A stretch of DNA of 15,423 nucleotides from Scenedesmus sp. ARA3. Taxonomy: Eukaryota; Chlorophyta; Chlorophyceae; Sphaeropleales; Scenedesmaceae. The notes under the pieces were generated by a model that had not been told where the DNA came from, made no database searches, and saw only the letters and a program-made list of their open reading frames with translations. Both the position numbers and the translations under genes were made by a program. Below, piece by piece: positions 1 to 8,057 of the stretch (position 1 is its first letter; each line of letters opens with the position of its first letter). The DNA lies in assembly GCA_004335835.1 (NCBI GenBank), contig RWJK01000583.1, forward strand, positions 1 through 15,423, written 5' to 3'.

Positions 1-436
1 CGGATCTCTTCACCACTGAGCAGCGCTGAGCCCATTTTTGCTTGACTAAGGCCAACATGCCCTGGCCCTTGCCAGCACCACGCTCTGAGCGGTTCACGCG
101 GGGCAGTCCGGAAAATGTCTGGAAGCCAGGAAAGACATCAGGCAGCTCTTCACGGCCCACTTCAACCATCAGCACAACATCAAACATCCAAAAGTTGCTG
201 CAGCGCTGCGACACCTGGGCAAGCTTACTAGGGCTGAGCACGTCAGCGTTCCAAAAACATATGTTGAGAGGGCACTCACACGCAGCGCGTGTCACCCCAC
301 GGGCTGCCATCCGCCGCACATTTTCACTGTAGCCATCCTCATCATCGCTGGAAACAGTAAGGTTTTCATCAACTGCTGAGTTAGAGACACTCCGGGACAC
401 ACTAAATCCCCCAACCTGCCGCTGGCCCCCGCACCT
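1..436 (-). CDS. LINE-type endonuclease (EEP fold) N-terminal part, runs off the left edge
   Basis: The minus frame is open from a TAG at 437-439 to the window edge (145 codons); the first Met is at 310. It reads like the start of an endonuclease/exonuclease/phosphatase domain as found in non-LTR retrotransposon ORF2. A WNADVLSPSKLAQV segment is followed by FDVVLMVEVG, then an LPDVFPGF segment and a Gly-rich RGAGKGQGMLALVKQ segment. The Asn of WNAD and the Glu of MVEV are 29 residues apart, the same distance as the catalytic Asn and Glu of human L1 endonuclease (N14/E43). An acidic, Ser-rich stretch (residues about 20-40) precedes the domain. The reverse transcriptase would lie beyond the edge and is not seen. 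The motif match and spacing are seen; LINE origin is inference, and a cellular EEP nuclease is the alternative. Confidence 0.62.
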
Positions 437-459
437 CTACTGCACGACCTCTACTGCAC
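434..459. repeat. 14-bp tandem duplication (about two copies)
   Basis: A CCTCTACTGCAC core occurs at 434-445 and again at 448-459 (period 14). Each copy carries a minus-strand TAG. One TAG ends the last exon of the sushi gene and the other bounds the endonuclease frame upstream. The repeat therefore sits exactly between two unrelated coding frames. Confidence 0.8.
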
Positions 460-537
460 CAGCTGCGAGACAAACAGCTGGATGCTGCCCAACTGCTGCA
501 CTCGTGCTGCATGTTTGTCCATGTGGCCAGGTCCTGC
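451..537 (-). CDS. Sushi gene, proposed terminal exon
   Basis: A pyrimidine-rich acceptor (TTGTTGCTTGAGCTGCAG) opens a phase-0 exon of 28 codons ending in TAG at 453-451, matching the phase-0 donor of the previous exon. It encodes AGPGHMDKHAARVQQLGS and a short hydrophobic end. No TGTAA poly(A) signal was seen between here and the window edge. The natural 3' end may therefore have been displaced by the adjacent retroelement. Confidence 0.45.
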   Translation of the reverse strand, partial: AGPGHMDKHAARVQQLGSIQLFVSQLVQ

Positions 538-3500
538 CTGCAGCTCAAGCAACAACATATATCAGCGTGAGAATCAAGCATCACATGCCACAATGATTGT
601 GCACAGAAAGAAGATGGTCATGGGCAATACTGAACTGTGCTGAAGGCGCATGCATGCAACATAAGCGCCTCATTGTCAAGTTGTTGCGTTATGTCACACA
701 CTAAGAGGCTGATTGTCATTTAGGCAAGACATCAAGAGTAACATCACAAGCTTGCAAGCTAATGCACACAGCCACTTGCAGAATCGCTACTGAACTTAAG
801 CCAATCAAGCGCACGCGCCACTCACCCAGCGTCTAGAGCTGCTGCTGCAGATGCCTCTTGTGACGGTTACGGTGGTGACATCAGCAGTGCTGCCCAGCAG
901 TTGCTGTAGGTCATTTACCAAGCCATTTACAAGAGCATCAGCTGCTTGCTTGGTGCAGCTGCCAGAGAACGCCAAACTCAGCTGCATGCTCGCTGTCTGA
1001 AACACAATGTCTGAGTTGGGAATGAACGGCCAAGGCTGGCAGGTGCCGTTGGCTGGCAACCAGGAAGTGGCTGTGTTGTTGTCGGCTGACCAAGGGATGG
1101 CAATGCACTGCGCTGCAGGAGGTGCTCCATAGTCAAATCCAGGGTTGCACTTTGCCGTGCAGGCTTGGCCAATGCCGGTGATAATGCAGTCCCACTGCCC
1201 GTTGGCAATAGCGGGTGGCTTGTCGGTGCACGCTACATGGCAAGCATTGCACAGTAGAGTGTGTGACATAATAGGAATAGGAGTAGGGGGCTGCAGTTGG
1301 CACACATTAACACTTGATAACGAGTGCATTGCCCTCTGTTTGCATGGCTGCTGCGGTAAATGCACCTGGGTGTTGCAAAAACCATGCCATGCCGCCCGAC
1401 TATGTCTTCAAGTGATATCATCACTGATGCACTGCCATGGCATGGCATGCAATGGTCAGAGTTGCTGCCTCATGCACAATCTGTGACAGGAACCACTGCA
1501 AAACCAACCTTGGGCAACACACAATCCAATGACGGCAGTTACAACTGCATCACGCCCAGACGGGACGTTGCAGACAGCCCGTAGGGAGCCCTGTGGGGCG
1601 TACCCTGGCAGGCAAGCCAGGTCACAGCTTGCACCCCATGCTAGTGGCAGGGGACAGCTTTGCGGGCTGGAATCAGGAACATCCGGCAGCGTTATGCAGC
1701 CTGCATCAGCAAACACGCCTGTCAACAGATGCGTGTCCGCAAAGCAAGCATATGACTACGGTATGGCTGCGGCGCAGCTCCAGATTATGTCTTCAGGTTT
1801 TCTGCTGATTAACATCGACTAAGCCCGCCACCGTGACAGCTGTCATCATGCCACCATGAGTAGAGCAGCCGTCACGGTCAGGTGACGCTGTTAGCGTATC
1901 CAGCTCACATTGTCATCATGCCCAAAAGGGCGGAAGCAATGACAGCTAAACGCCTCCTAGGTGGAATAGGGGTCACTCTGACTGAGTCCAAATATGAAGC
2001 ACCCCTGGACCCTTGTGTCAGATAACATGCCTGGCCAGTAAAGGATTGAACACTGTGTCTTTGTTCAAAAATAAGTCGACACCATATGCCATGCTAGCAG
2101 GATGTCACTCACAGCCACTACAAGCATGCACACCTTGCAGTGGTAGCATCAGTTACTCACGACGGGGGACACATGACCCGCTGACCGCAATGTTTGCAGG
2201 CAATCCAAAAGGTTGGGTGCAGACAGCGCGCAGGGAGCCCTGCGGGGCAAAGCCTGACTGGCAAGCCAGGTCACAGGTATCGCCCAATGCCAGCGGCCAG
2301 GTGCAGGTAGAGCGGTCAGCTCCTGGCGGCAGCGTTGCGCATGTTGATGGTGCTGCAGCAGCAAGCAGTGCAGCGCAAAGCATGGTTGGCATGGTTCAGA
2401 GAATTTCTATCAGTCTTGATGGATCAAACAGGAGGCCACCATTGCACAGTCGCTGTGTGAACTGTTCTGCCGATCCTGTGCCCATGGATATGGACAGGCA
2501 GCCAGCACGACATATAGGAGCAACAACCGGCTTTCAAAGCCGCAGTGCGCTACTAAATGCTTGAACAATGATAGCATATAATGTGCTTGCCTACGAAGCT
2601 GTGCAGTTCGACAGACGTGATGCGCCATCCATGCTGTTGTGCATGAGCTACAAAGTGCTGGCACGGCTGTACTGACACTCAACATGCTTACAGCAGTTGC
2701 GCATCGCCAGTTTCAACGTGCACCTACACTCGCCATGTGTTGCATTCCTAGCAACTCACCTGTGCACGGTGTCTGCGCAAGAGGCAGTGGCATAGCAGCA
2801 GCACACACAGAAACTTGCTGAGTTTGGGTATGTGTGATGCCGGTTGTGCGTGATGCATACTTGAGCCCCGACACATTGCCTGAGGGACAGGCCGCGTGTC
2901 TGAAACTAAGTTGGCGGTCAGATGAGTTGAAAAATGTGGCACCTTAAAACACAGAGACTGCAGTCAGAGCAGAGCCCATCTTTGCAACATGCGCGTGGAA
3001 ACAACAATGCTGCAGCAGTACTGCATGCACTAGTGCGTTTAAAGTTCACCCCACAACTGTCCCAAGTAGTGGGCATGCAGCACCACAGATGCTGCAGAGT
3101 CTGCCCGGCGAACATGTGTAAGGCAGCAACTGCACAGCCGTTGTGCGGCAACCAGAGATGCCAACGTGCTGGCTTCAAGCAAGACTTTTGTTATGTGGCG
3201 TACAAGTTGTACAGAGGTCATCTCTAACACTTGTGCCGTGCTTCGAGAGCTGCATGTGCTCAAGGTGATGTAGAGGACAACGTTATACATAGTGGCACTG
3301 ATGTATTGCGGCAAAGTGTCACGTGGTCCACCTACACGGCCGGATTCACTTTGCATACCCCACTTACCCATTGAGAAAAGGCTGTGATGACGGGGGTCGG
3401 CGCAGGCGGCGGATCCAAGGTGATTGTGGTGATTGTCTCGCCAGATAGCTCTCTCTGGATAGTCCAAGTTGAACGGGCGCTTCCATAAACACCTGCCTGA

Positions 3501-5217
3501 GGTGGCACAGCACACGCTGATGCAGTGCGCAGCTTGAATAACCAGTTGCTGGTCAAGGCCTGAAGCCCCTTGAAAGTGACATACACAAGGCCACTGCAAT
3601 CAGTAACACAACAGCGTTGGGGTGCGTGAACTACGGGCCGGGCATGGCTTGATGGCAGCACTCGCATTGATGCTACGTGCCATATCTCGAGATATGAGCT
3701 CATGCAGAGGCTGCGCTTGACATAAGCTGTACGGTGCCACCTACACAACCGGGTTGTCATCATCATCATCATCATCAGGTTACAATGCAAGCCATAGCAG
3801 CCGGGTTGCAAGCATCTACACATATGCAGCATTGGGCGCGGCTCTCTGGCTGCTGCAGTCACAACACCGGGACCGTCTGAGCCCAAGAACGCATATGCGC
3901 CACTCGGTTTCTTGCTTCCCATAAGCTTGCGTCAAAGTTGCTGCTTCAAGCAAGGGCAGTGCCCAGTGTGTCCTAGTTCTCACAAGCTGGTGATGTCTAG
4001 CTCCAGCTCGACGTAGGCATCTTTGTAAGCAAACTCCACCACGTCATCGGCCACAACCACACCCTGGGTTTGGCACGTGGCGGGGGAGAGCACGCAGCGA
4101 CATGTGCTACTGGTACTGATGCGCTTGTTCCAGGGCAGACTCTGGACAGCATGCTGACAGAGAGTTGACCTACATGCAAGCCTTTGATTGCAGCTGCAGC
4201 TGCCAATTGGCGTCGCAAAACTGTATCATGCGTTGAGTACCCTGCGTGCTGACCATTTGTACAAATGAAAGCAGCATGGAACGTATCACCTGAATGGTGC
4301 CGGCGCTGCCGTAGTAGCATGCATGAGAAGGGTTAACGATGCTGAGTTTAAACTAGATCTGGAAAGGCTGTAACACATTCCCTGTGAGCGGTATCACGCA
4401 ACGAATAAAAGTATCATCATCGCCCAACTGGTATTGACAATGAAAAGTTAAAATCATGCAACCCACTGAGTGGGTTCCCCGCTCTGCTGCCAGGCACAAG
4501 CCAGCTCACGTTGGGGCCATTTACGTTGCCACATGGTCCGTTGCCCGAGCAGGTGCTAGGGACATTAGCGAGGTTGAGAAATATGTTTCCAGCGGGGTAG
4601 CCGGATGCAATGAATTCTCCATCCACAGTGAAGGCTGTTGCAAGCAGCCGTCTTGAGGAGGGTCTTGCCAAGCGTGCATAAGCGTGCATAAGCTTGGTCG
4701 GCTGCTGCTGCTGCTGCTGCTGCTCAGCAGTACTCAGTAGTACTGCTGTTGTTGTTGCTGCTCCTGGTGGTGGAGCTATTGAGTCATGGCCTGCGCCAAG
4801 AAGATCATGCACCATGGTATTCAGCAAAACTCTGCCTTAGAAAGTGAAGCTTGGCAAACACTTGTACAAAGATAGTTGCTATTCTGCACATGATGAGCAT
4901 TACAATATGCTGTCAATTCAAGTCAGAGCAATTGCTACCAACAAAAAGTCGCAGGATGCATTTGTTATCCTGTAGTAAACTGGGCAAGGGGTAGCAGATG
5001 CGATCATAGTAATGGTGCCCTGGCTCCTTCAGTTACTGCAAGCGCATGCAATCGTTACCAACATGGCTGCACACGGCAGCACTGCACTACAGAAATGCTG
5101 CTGCTGCTGCTGCTGCTACTGCAATGCTGCTGCTGCATCGCTGCTGCAGCAAGGCTGCTGCTGTACTGCTGCTGCATCGCTGCTGCAGCATCGATGTTGC
5201 TTCTATTGCTGCTGCAT

Positions 5218-5253
<36 letters not shown>

Positions 5254-6277
5254 GTTGCTGCTGCTGCTGCTGCTGTTGTTGATGCTCCGAGCCGCCCGCC
5301 GAGTTTTTAAAAAATCGCCGTTTAAAGGGTCCGCTACTCGCCCATGTCTAGCATCACCCCAGCCTAGAGATACAGCCTCACCAAGTGCGGCCCTTTGCTC
5401 ACAGCTGCATACAGTAGCTGCTAGCATCAGCACCAGCCAGGCAGCCAGCCTCACACCCGTGCTCCTTGGTGTCATGCTGCTTAATCCTGTAGTGGATAGA
5501 GGTGTAGTCCTGCATTGATTCAGCAAACGCCACGTTTGAACATGTACAGAGCACTGCGTTGTATTTCAAGTGCTCGTCAGCAGTGCTTGCCAAGACGTGG
5601 GGTCCTGGTCCTGGAGCCTGCGCGCACTCGAGGGCCCACACGAAACAGCTCGAACTTAGGCACGTCATGCTCACGCTCTCACTTACCGCCTCCTTCAGCT
5701 GTTGCTGGTGCTGGTGCTGCTGCTGCTGGCGCTGCTGCTGCACTTCCAGCAGTCTCATCACGTGCCCACTGTCATACACTGCTGCATGCACAGGCCGGGG
5801 CTGCCTGCAGCAGTATGTCGCGAGGACTGTGTGTTGACGTGCACTGATCACTCAGCAGCCTTATTGCTCGTTCAGCACTCAGTGCTGCCGAGCAGTGAGG
5901 CACTGTTCGGACATGTACATCAGCGGTGTTCGTATCTTGATCACGGAATGATGCTGCCCAGCCAGCTTACTCAGCTGTTATGATCTGATGTAAACGCTAT
6001 CAAAGAGGACAGAATGCTACGTGGGCATCACGACAGGGGTGCTCTGAGAGCACTCTCTTACAGCAGTGCTAAACGCTGAGCGGATCGCCCGTGCGCCTGC
6101 CATCGCTGCAAACACACTCTTAAACAGACCAAAAAAAAACTAAAAAGCTTATCACGGCGTACTCGACTCACCGCAGCTTGCAGCAGGGATGAGAGCGTTG
6201 GTGACACAAAGCAGTAGTTCTGCTGCTGTAGGGTTGTCCCTGCTGCACCGCCAGCCCTCCTGCCAGCCGCTACAGAC
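451..6277 (-). CDS. Modular Cys-rich protein with three sushi-like repeats (14-exon model, 5' incomplete)
   Basis: Exons by descending position: 6277-6172, 6105-6062, 5800-5687, 5509-5403, 4831-4510, 4352-4290, 4153-3984, 3940-3863, 3593-3368, 2859-2760, 2352-2161, 1700-1509, 1232-826, 537-451. Splice phases agree through the whole chain (2208 nt, 735 residues plus stop), which is the main support. The protein has Cys-rich segments (CSGWQEGWRC), a poly-Gln run, an FKLSIVNPSHACYYGSAG exon, and stretches resembling repeated modules of algal extracellular proteins (VELELDITSFNFDASLWEA; FQTASMQLSLAFSGSC). Three sushi/CCP-like modules follow near the C-terminus. No catalytic motif, transmembrane segment or signal peptide was found; the true start lies above 6277. 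An extracellular or cell-wall role is inference from the Cys pattern. The family is not recognised beyond the sushi modules. Confidence 0.6.
826..1232 (-). CDS. Sushi gene exon: third sushi module plus following domain
   Basis: The exon starts in phase 1 after CATGTAG and ends phase 0 at a strong TGG|GTGAGT donor. The first about 60 residues form a six-Cys sushi-like module: CTDKPPAIANGQWDC, then ACTAKC, a C before IPWSADNN, and a closing NGTC. The rest (SMQLSLAFSGSC, then DALVNGLVNDLQQLLG, then DVTTVTVT) has a strand-helix-strand pattern seen in repeated modules of algal extracellular proteins. Sushi assignment rests on Cys spacing and context; the second domain is unnamed. Confidence 0.7.
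1509..1700 (-). CDS. Sushi gene exon: second sushi module (192 bp)
   Basis: A phase 1-1 exon between acceptor GATGCAG and donor CAAG|GTTGGT. It encodes one six-Cys module with Cys in CITLP, SPQSC, GASC, LAC, RAVC and GLC. It is the same length as the exon at 2161-2352 and shares DLAC-x-x-G(Y/F)APQGSLRAVC, so the two are a tandem exon duplication. Confidence 0.75.
1701..2160 (-). other. Intron of the sushi gene (460 bp)
   Basis: Lies between the two twin sushi exons, with donor GTGAGT at 2160-2155. No coding segment, transposon or structured repeat was recognised in it. Confidence 0.6.
2161..2352 (-). CDS. Sushi gene exon: first sushi module (192 bp)
   Basis: A phase 1-1 exon between acceptor TGCTGCTGCAG and donor C|GTGAGT. 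Cys are in STCATL, RSTC, GDTC, LAC, RAVC and GSC. It is near-identical in the middle to the exon at 1509-1700, both in protein and in about 55 bp of DNA around GGGAGCCCTG. Confidence 0.75.
2353..2759 (-). other. Intron of the sushi gene (407 bp)
   Basis: Donor is CACAG|GTGAGT at 2759-2754. No further exon or repeat was recognised. Confidence 0.55.
2760..2859 (-). CDS. Sushi gene exon linking to the first sushi module
   Basis: Ends in phase 1 at a strong CAG|GTGAGT donor. The phase-0 start can be at 2859 (acceptor CTCAAG) or at 2817 (acceptor ACTCAG, more pyrimidine-rich upstream); both keep frame. The shared part encodes QVSVCAAAMPLPLAQTPCT. The frame stays open for about 30 more codons upstream (CPSGNVSGLKYASRTTG), so the exact start is uncertain. 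Confidence 0.5.
2860..3367 (-). other. Intron of the sushi gene (508 bp)
   Basis: Starts with a consensus GTAAGT donor at 3367. One minus frame stays open through 3039-3599 and includes a helix-like VQLVRHITKVLLEAST stretch. No splice sites of fitting phase were found for it, so it is left as intron. Confidence 0.5.
3368..3593 (-). CDS. Sushi gene exon, beta-rich segment
   Basis: Acceptor TGATTGCAG and donor TGG|GTAAGT are both strong. It encodes 75 full codons (GLVYVTFKGLQALTSNWLF, later TITLDPPPAPTPVITAFSQW). The alternating hydrophobic pattern followed by a Pro-rich linker suggests an Ig-like or similar extracellular domain, but no family is recognised. Confidence 0.7.
3757..3777. repeat. 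(ATC)n microsatellite
   Basis: About seven trinucleotide units inside an intron of the sushi gene. Confidence 0.9.
3863..3940 (-). CDS. Sushi gene exon (78 bp)
   Basis: Phase 2 on both sides. It encodes NFDASLWEARNRVAHMRSW followed by AQTVPV. An acceptor at 3928 would also keep frame. A competing frame over the same bases fits an alternative acceptor but its end phase does not match the next exon. Confidence 0.55.
3984..4153 (-). CDS. Sushi gene exon (170 bp)
   Basis: Phase 0 start after TCTCTGTCAG (alternative 4141 also phase 0) and phase 2 end at TT|GTGAGA. It encodes a Cys-containing loop (TCRCVLSPATCQTQ) then VVVADDVVEFAYKDAYVELE. Without splicing the frame would stop at once after ITSL, which supports use of this donor. 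Confidence 0.65.
4290..4352 (-). CDS. Sushi gene exon (63 bp)
   Basis: A short phase 0-0 exon with donor CAG|GTGATA. It encodes FKLSIVNPSHACYYGSAG plus three residues. It joins in frame to a preceding NVNGPN, a combination resembling Ig-like/CARDB-type strands in algal extracellular proteins. Confidence 0.6.
4510..4831 (-). CDS. Sushi gene exon with poly-Gln run
   Basis: Phase 2 start after CTAAGGCAG and phase 0 end at AAC|GTGAGC. It encodes LLNTMVHDLLGAGHDS, a Pro/Ala/Thr linker, seven Gln, then PSSRRLLATAFTVDGEF and a Cys-rich CSGNGPCGNVNGPN end. An 11-bp tandem repeat at about 4670-4690 lies inside the coding sequence (MHAYARLA). The Met at 4827 is probably internal. Confidence 0.65.
4832..5402 (-). 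other. Intron of the sushi gene with a long CTG/CAG tract
   Basis: 571 bp between donor GTGAGC at 5402 and acceptor GGCAG. Most of 5096-5280 is degenerate CTG repeat. Homopolymeric frames on both strands here are repeat artefacts. Confidence 0.55.
5096..5280. repeat. Degenerate (CTG)n / (CAG)n tract
   Basis: About 185 bp of mostly CTG units, interrupted by short TACTGCAATG- and GCATCG-type spacers. The longest pure run is near 5220-5253. Confidence 0.9.
5403..5509 (-). CDS. Sushi gene exon (107 bp)
   Basis: Phase 0 start after CAATGCAG, phase 2 end at CT|GTGAGC. It encodes DYTSIHYRIKQHDTKEHG then CEAGCLAGADASSYCMQ, with three Cys. Reading through the donor would stop immediately, as expected for a real exon end. 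Confidence 0.65.
5687..5800 (-). CDS. Sushi gene exon, Gln/His-rich helix
   Basis: Phase 0-0 exon with a consensus GCG|GTAAGT donor. It encodes HAAVYDSGHVMRLLEV and then a Gln/His-rich run ending LKEA. The acceptor is a tandem GCAGGCAG; the second AG is used to keep phase. Confidence 0.6.
6062..6105 (-). CDS. Sushi gene small exon (44 bp)
   Basis: Bounded by GTTTGCAG and GCT|GTAAGA, both good sites. It adds MAGARAIRSAFSTA in phase 1-0, joining the exons on both sides in frame. Confidence 0.6.
6172..6277 (-). CDS. Sushi gene, most upstream resolved exon
   Basis: Acceptor ACTTACAG (phase 0), donor G|GTGAGT (phase 1). It encodes VCSGWQEGWRCSRDN and then ELLLCVTNALIPAASC, with Cys spacing typical of a secreted domain. 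A possible preceding 44-bp exon at 6712-6755 (MNISLHLHGSALIL) ends in matching phase 0 but is unproven. Confidence 0.65.
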
Positions 6278-6783
6278 CTGTAAGTCTGATTAGATGGGCA
6301 ACAAGCGTGATCAAAGCGTCGCTAGGTCTGATCAATGGAGCATTGGGTGTGGAGACAGGTGCTTTCACGGATGGACAGTCAGGACGCTTGTTTGCGTTGG
6401 TCACAGAAGCATCAGCGCTCGATAACACTCAAAACTGCTAATAATAAACACAGGAGTGATAGACTTGCTACGACCACACGGTCCAAAAGCAACACAGAGT
6501 GCTGTCGTAGCTTGATCTGCGGTTTAGGGCTCACTACCTCGCCCAAGCCTTGAAGGCGTACGCCCTGCAACGGGGTGCTTAGCAGGAGTCAGGGGTTGAA
6601 CAAAACAAACGGTTTTGTTTACGTTCAAGTTCTTGAATGTGCAGGTGCTGCTGCAAGCGGTGCACATTGCCCTGAGACATGTGTTTTTTTCCGAACCCGT
6701 CACACTCGCACCAGGATCAGTGCACTGCCATGGAGATGCAGGGAAATGTTCATAACTGCTTGAAATTGTTTTGCTTGCTTTTT

Positions 6784-6859
6784 CATGAGCTAGAACTGGC
6801 GATGTTTTCATTGGTTTAGTTACCAAACTGCACACCACCTGACATGAGCTAGAACTGGC
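6784..6859. repeat. 17-bp direct repeat
   Basis: CATGAGCTAGAACTGGC occurs at 6784-6800 and 6843-6859, 59 bp apart. The second copy lies next to a CAG|GTGGTG donor-like site, so this may be one more exon-end echo. Confidence 0.75.
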
Positions 6860-6878
6860 CATCTGCTGTGGGTACAGG

Positions 6879-6906
6879 TGCTGCTGCTGCTGCTGCTGCT
6901 GCTGCT
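6879..6906. repeat. (CTG)n tract
   Basis: About nine CTG units, plus strand sense. Confidence 0.85.
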
Positions 6907-7514
6907 ATTGCTGCTGGGCCTGATGTTGACAGTGAAGTCCTGTGCTTGTAGATGTTCAAGGAAAGTGGACAGTGAAATATACAGGCCATGTTTTGCTCTG
7001 CAGCAATCAACAAAGATTTCTTCCAGCCAGAAATGCCAGTGTAACAGTACAGCCTGGCAGCGGAAAAAAGCCCGATAGGATAGCCACCGTAGTGGGTCTC
7101 CGTTGGCCTGCATCCTCTGAATGCAAACTGGTAACACTGCCAACAACCCCGCTACATGTCCTCCGCCGGCCCCGCGGCCCACCGCGACAGAACAACAGAA
7201 CAAAAGCGCAGCTGCATATTGCTGCACCATAGATCACCCAGAGAGCACCCAAAGAAGCCGATGCCCTGATCAGGAGGCTTGAAGGCCGAGCACAACGATG
7301 ATGAGGCAAAACACTCAGCTGGCAGTTGCGGCCTTGCAACTGCCACAACACACAACAACCAGATGACATCCAGAGGTACGGCGCAGCAGTTGATCTTGCT
7401 GCTGTCACCATATTTACAAAAGCATAGCCCTCACGGCTCCAAACAGCAGCCAGCTGCTCTCCTTGCGCTGGACAGGCCACCTACCATATGACTACATACA
7501 TGTATAGATTTGCC

Positions 7515-7700
7515 CTTCTACATGTCCTCCTGAGCCCACAGCCGCGCCTCCAGCTCCTGCGCATTCCTTGTATCAACCATCTTGAACATCTCCTTCTCAT
7601 TACATTACATTACATTACATGCTCCACTCAACGAGGAGTGGGAACCCCAGTCAGGAGCCAACGAGAGGCTCATAGGGGGATTCTCAAAGCCGCTGCTGCT
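7515..7700 (-). pseudogene. Broken second copy of the BUD13 last-exon end
   Basis: 7515-7599 and 7687-7700 repeat the last about 100 bp of BUD13 coding sequence including its TAG, about 335 bp downstream of the real stop. Over the 27 codons from GAG to TAG there are four differences; three are silent and one is Asn to Asp. The copy is split by an 81-bp insertion with a 6-bp target duplication, so it cannot now be read through. Confidence 0.8.
7594..7686 (-). mobile_element. Short retroelement 3' tail (5'-truncated LINE or SINE) with target duplication
   Basis: An 81-bp insertion (7600-7680) is flanked by TTCTCA at 7594-7599 and 7681-7686, a sequence present once at the matching place in the intact BUD13 exon. 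Read on the minus strand it ends with a perfect 6-bp-stem hairpin (CCACTC/GAGTGG, 7624-7641) followed by four TGTAA units (7600-7620). A 3' hairpin plus short tandem tail is typical of non-LTR elements and their SINEs. The family is not identified. Confidence 0.6.
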
Positions 7701-7768
7701 CTGCCCGCGCCAGCCCACCCCACGTGTACCGGCACCTCCCTATATAGAGCCACACAACGGCAACACTA

Positions 7769-7773
7769 TTACA
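7769..7773 (-). promoter_or_regulatory. Putative BUD13 poly(A) signal TGTAA
   Basis: TGTAA is the usual chlorophyte poly(A) signal; this one is about 80 nt past the BUD13 stop. Four more TGTAA units come with the retroelement tail at 7600-7620, about 235 nt past the stop. Confidence 0.45.
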
Positions 7774-7851
7774 AGCCAATAACAGGCTCACTGGCCAACC
7801 AACAGCTCCAAATAATGAGCGACTTCGCTAGCTGTGAAAGGCGCAACACGC

Positions 7852-8057
7852 CTACATGTCTTCCTGCGCCCACAGCCGCGCCTCCAGCTCCTGCGCATTC
7901 CTTGTATTCACCATCTTGAACATCTCCTTCTCAAAGCCGCTGCTGCGGTCCACGCCGTCCCAGTGGCGCCCGGGGCGGATGTTGTAGCGGTTCACGGGCG
8001 CAGGCACGCCGCGCCGCAGCCAGCTGTGCGGCGGCACCTCCTGAGGGACCACAAAGC
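7852..8057 (-). CDS. BUD13: BUD13 exon 7 (C-terminus)
   Basis: Starts in phase 1 after TTACCGCAG, completing the Gly of EASG-FVVPQ. It ends with ARLWAQEDM and TAG at 7854-7852. It carries the Snu17-binding segment. Its first 77 bp form the exonic part of the 127-bp tandem repeat. Confidence 0.93.

Larger units (their letters stand above)
6278..7480 (-). other. Unresolved region upstream of the sushi gene
   Basis: Must contain the 5' end of the sushi gene and its promoter. Coding-like segments on the minus strand are 6712-6755 (see above) and about 6900-7110 (RWLSYRAFFRCQAV, then HWHFWLEEIFVDCC). The plus strand is also open over the latter. No consistent exon chain could be built. Confidence 0.4.

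Noticed and set aside
42..332. Plus-strand frame opposite the endonuclease domain
   Set aside because: No domain character; the minus frame has catalytic-residue spacing.
1..537. Sushi gene continuing into the endonuclease domain
   Set aside because: The terminal exon stops at 451 in a different frame and no splice pair of fitting phase was found to join them.
3332..3922. Single 196-codon minus frame as one exon
   Set aside because: Its middle part (Met run from ATC repeat) is intronic. Only the 3593-3368 part has strong splice borders, and the upstream part does not fit in phase.
5012..5518. Plus-strand frames of Leu/Cys/Ala runs
   Set aside because: Translations of a CTG repeat inside an intron; no other protein character.
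7400..7460. RNP1-like REGYAFVNM motif suggesting an RRM protein on the minus strand
   Set aside because: No RNP2 or other RRM features around it, and it lies in the BUD13 downstream flank; judged chance.
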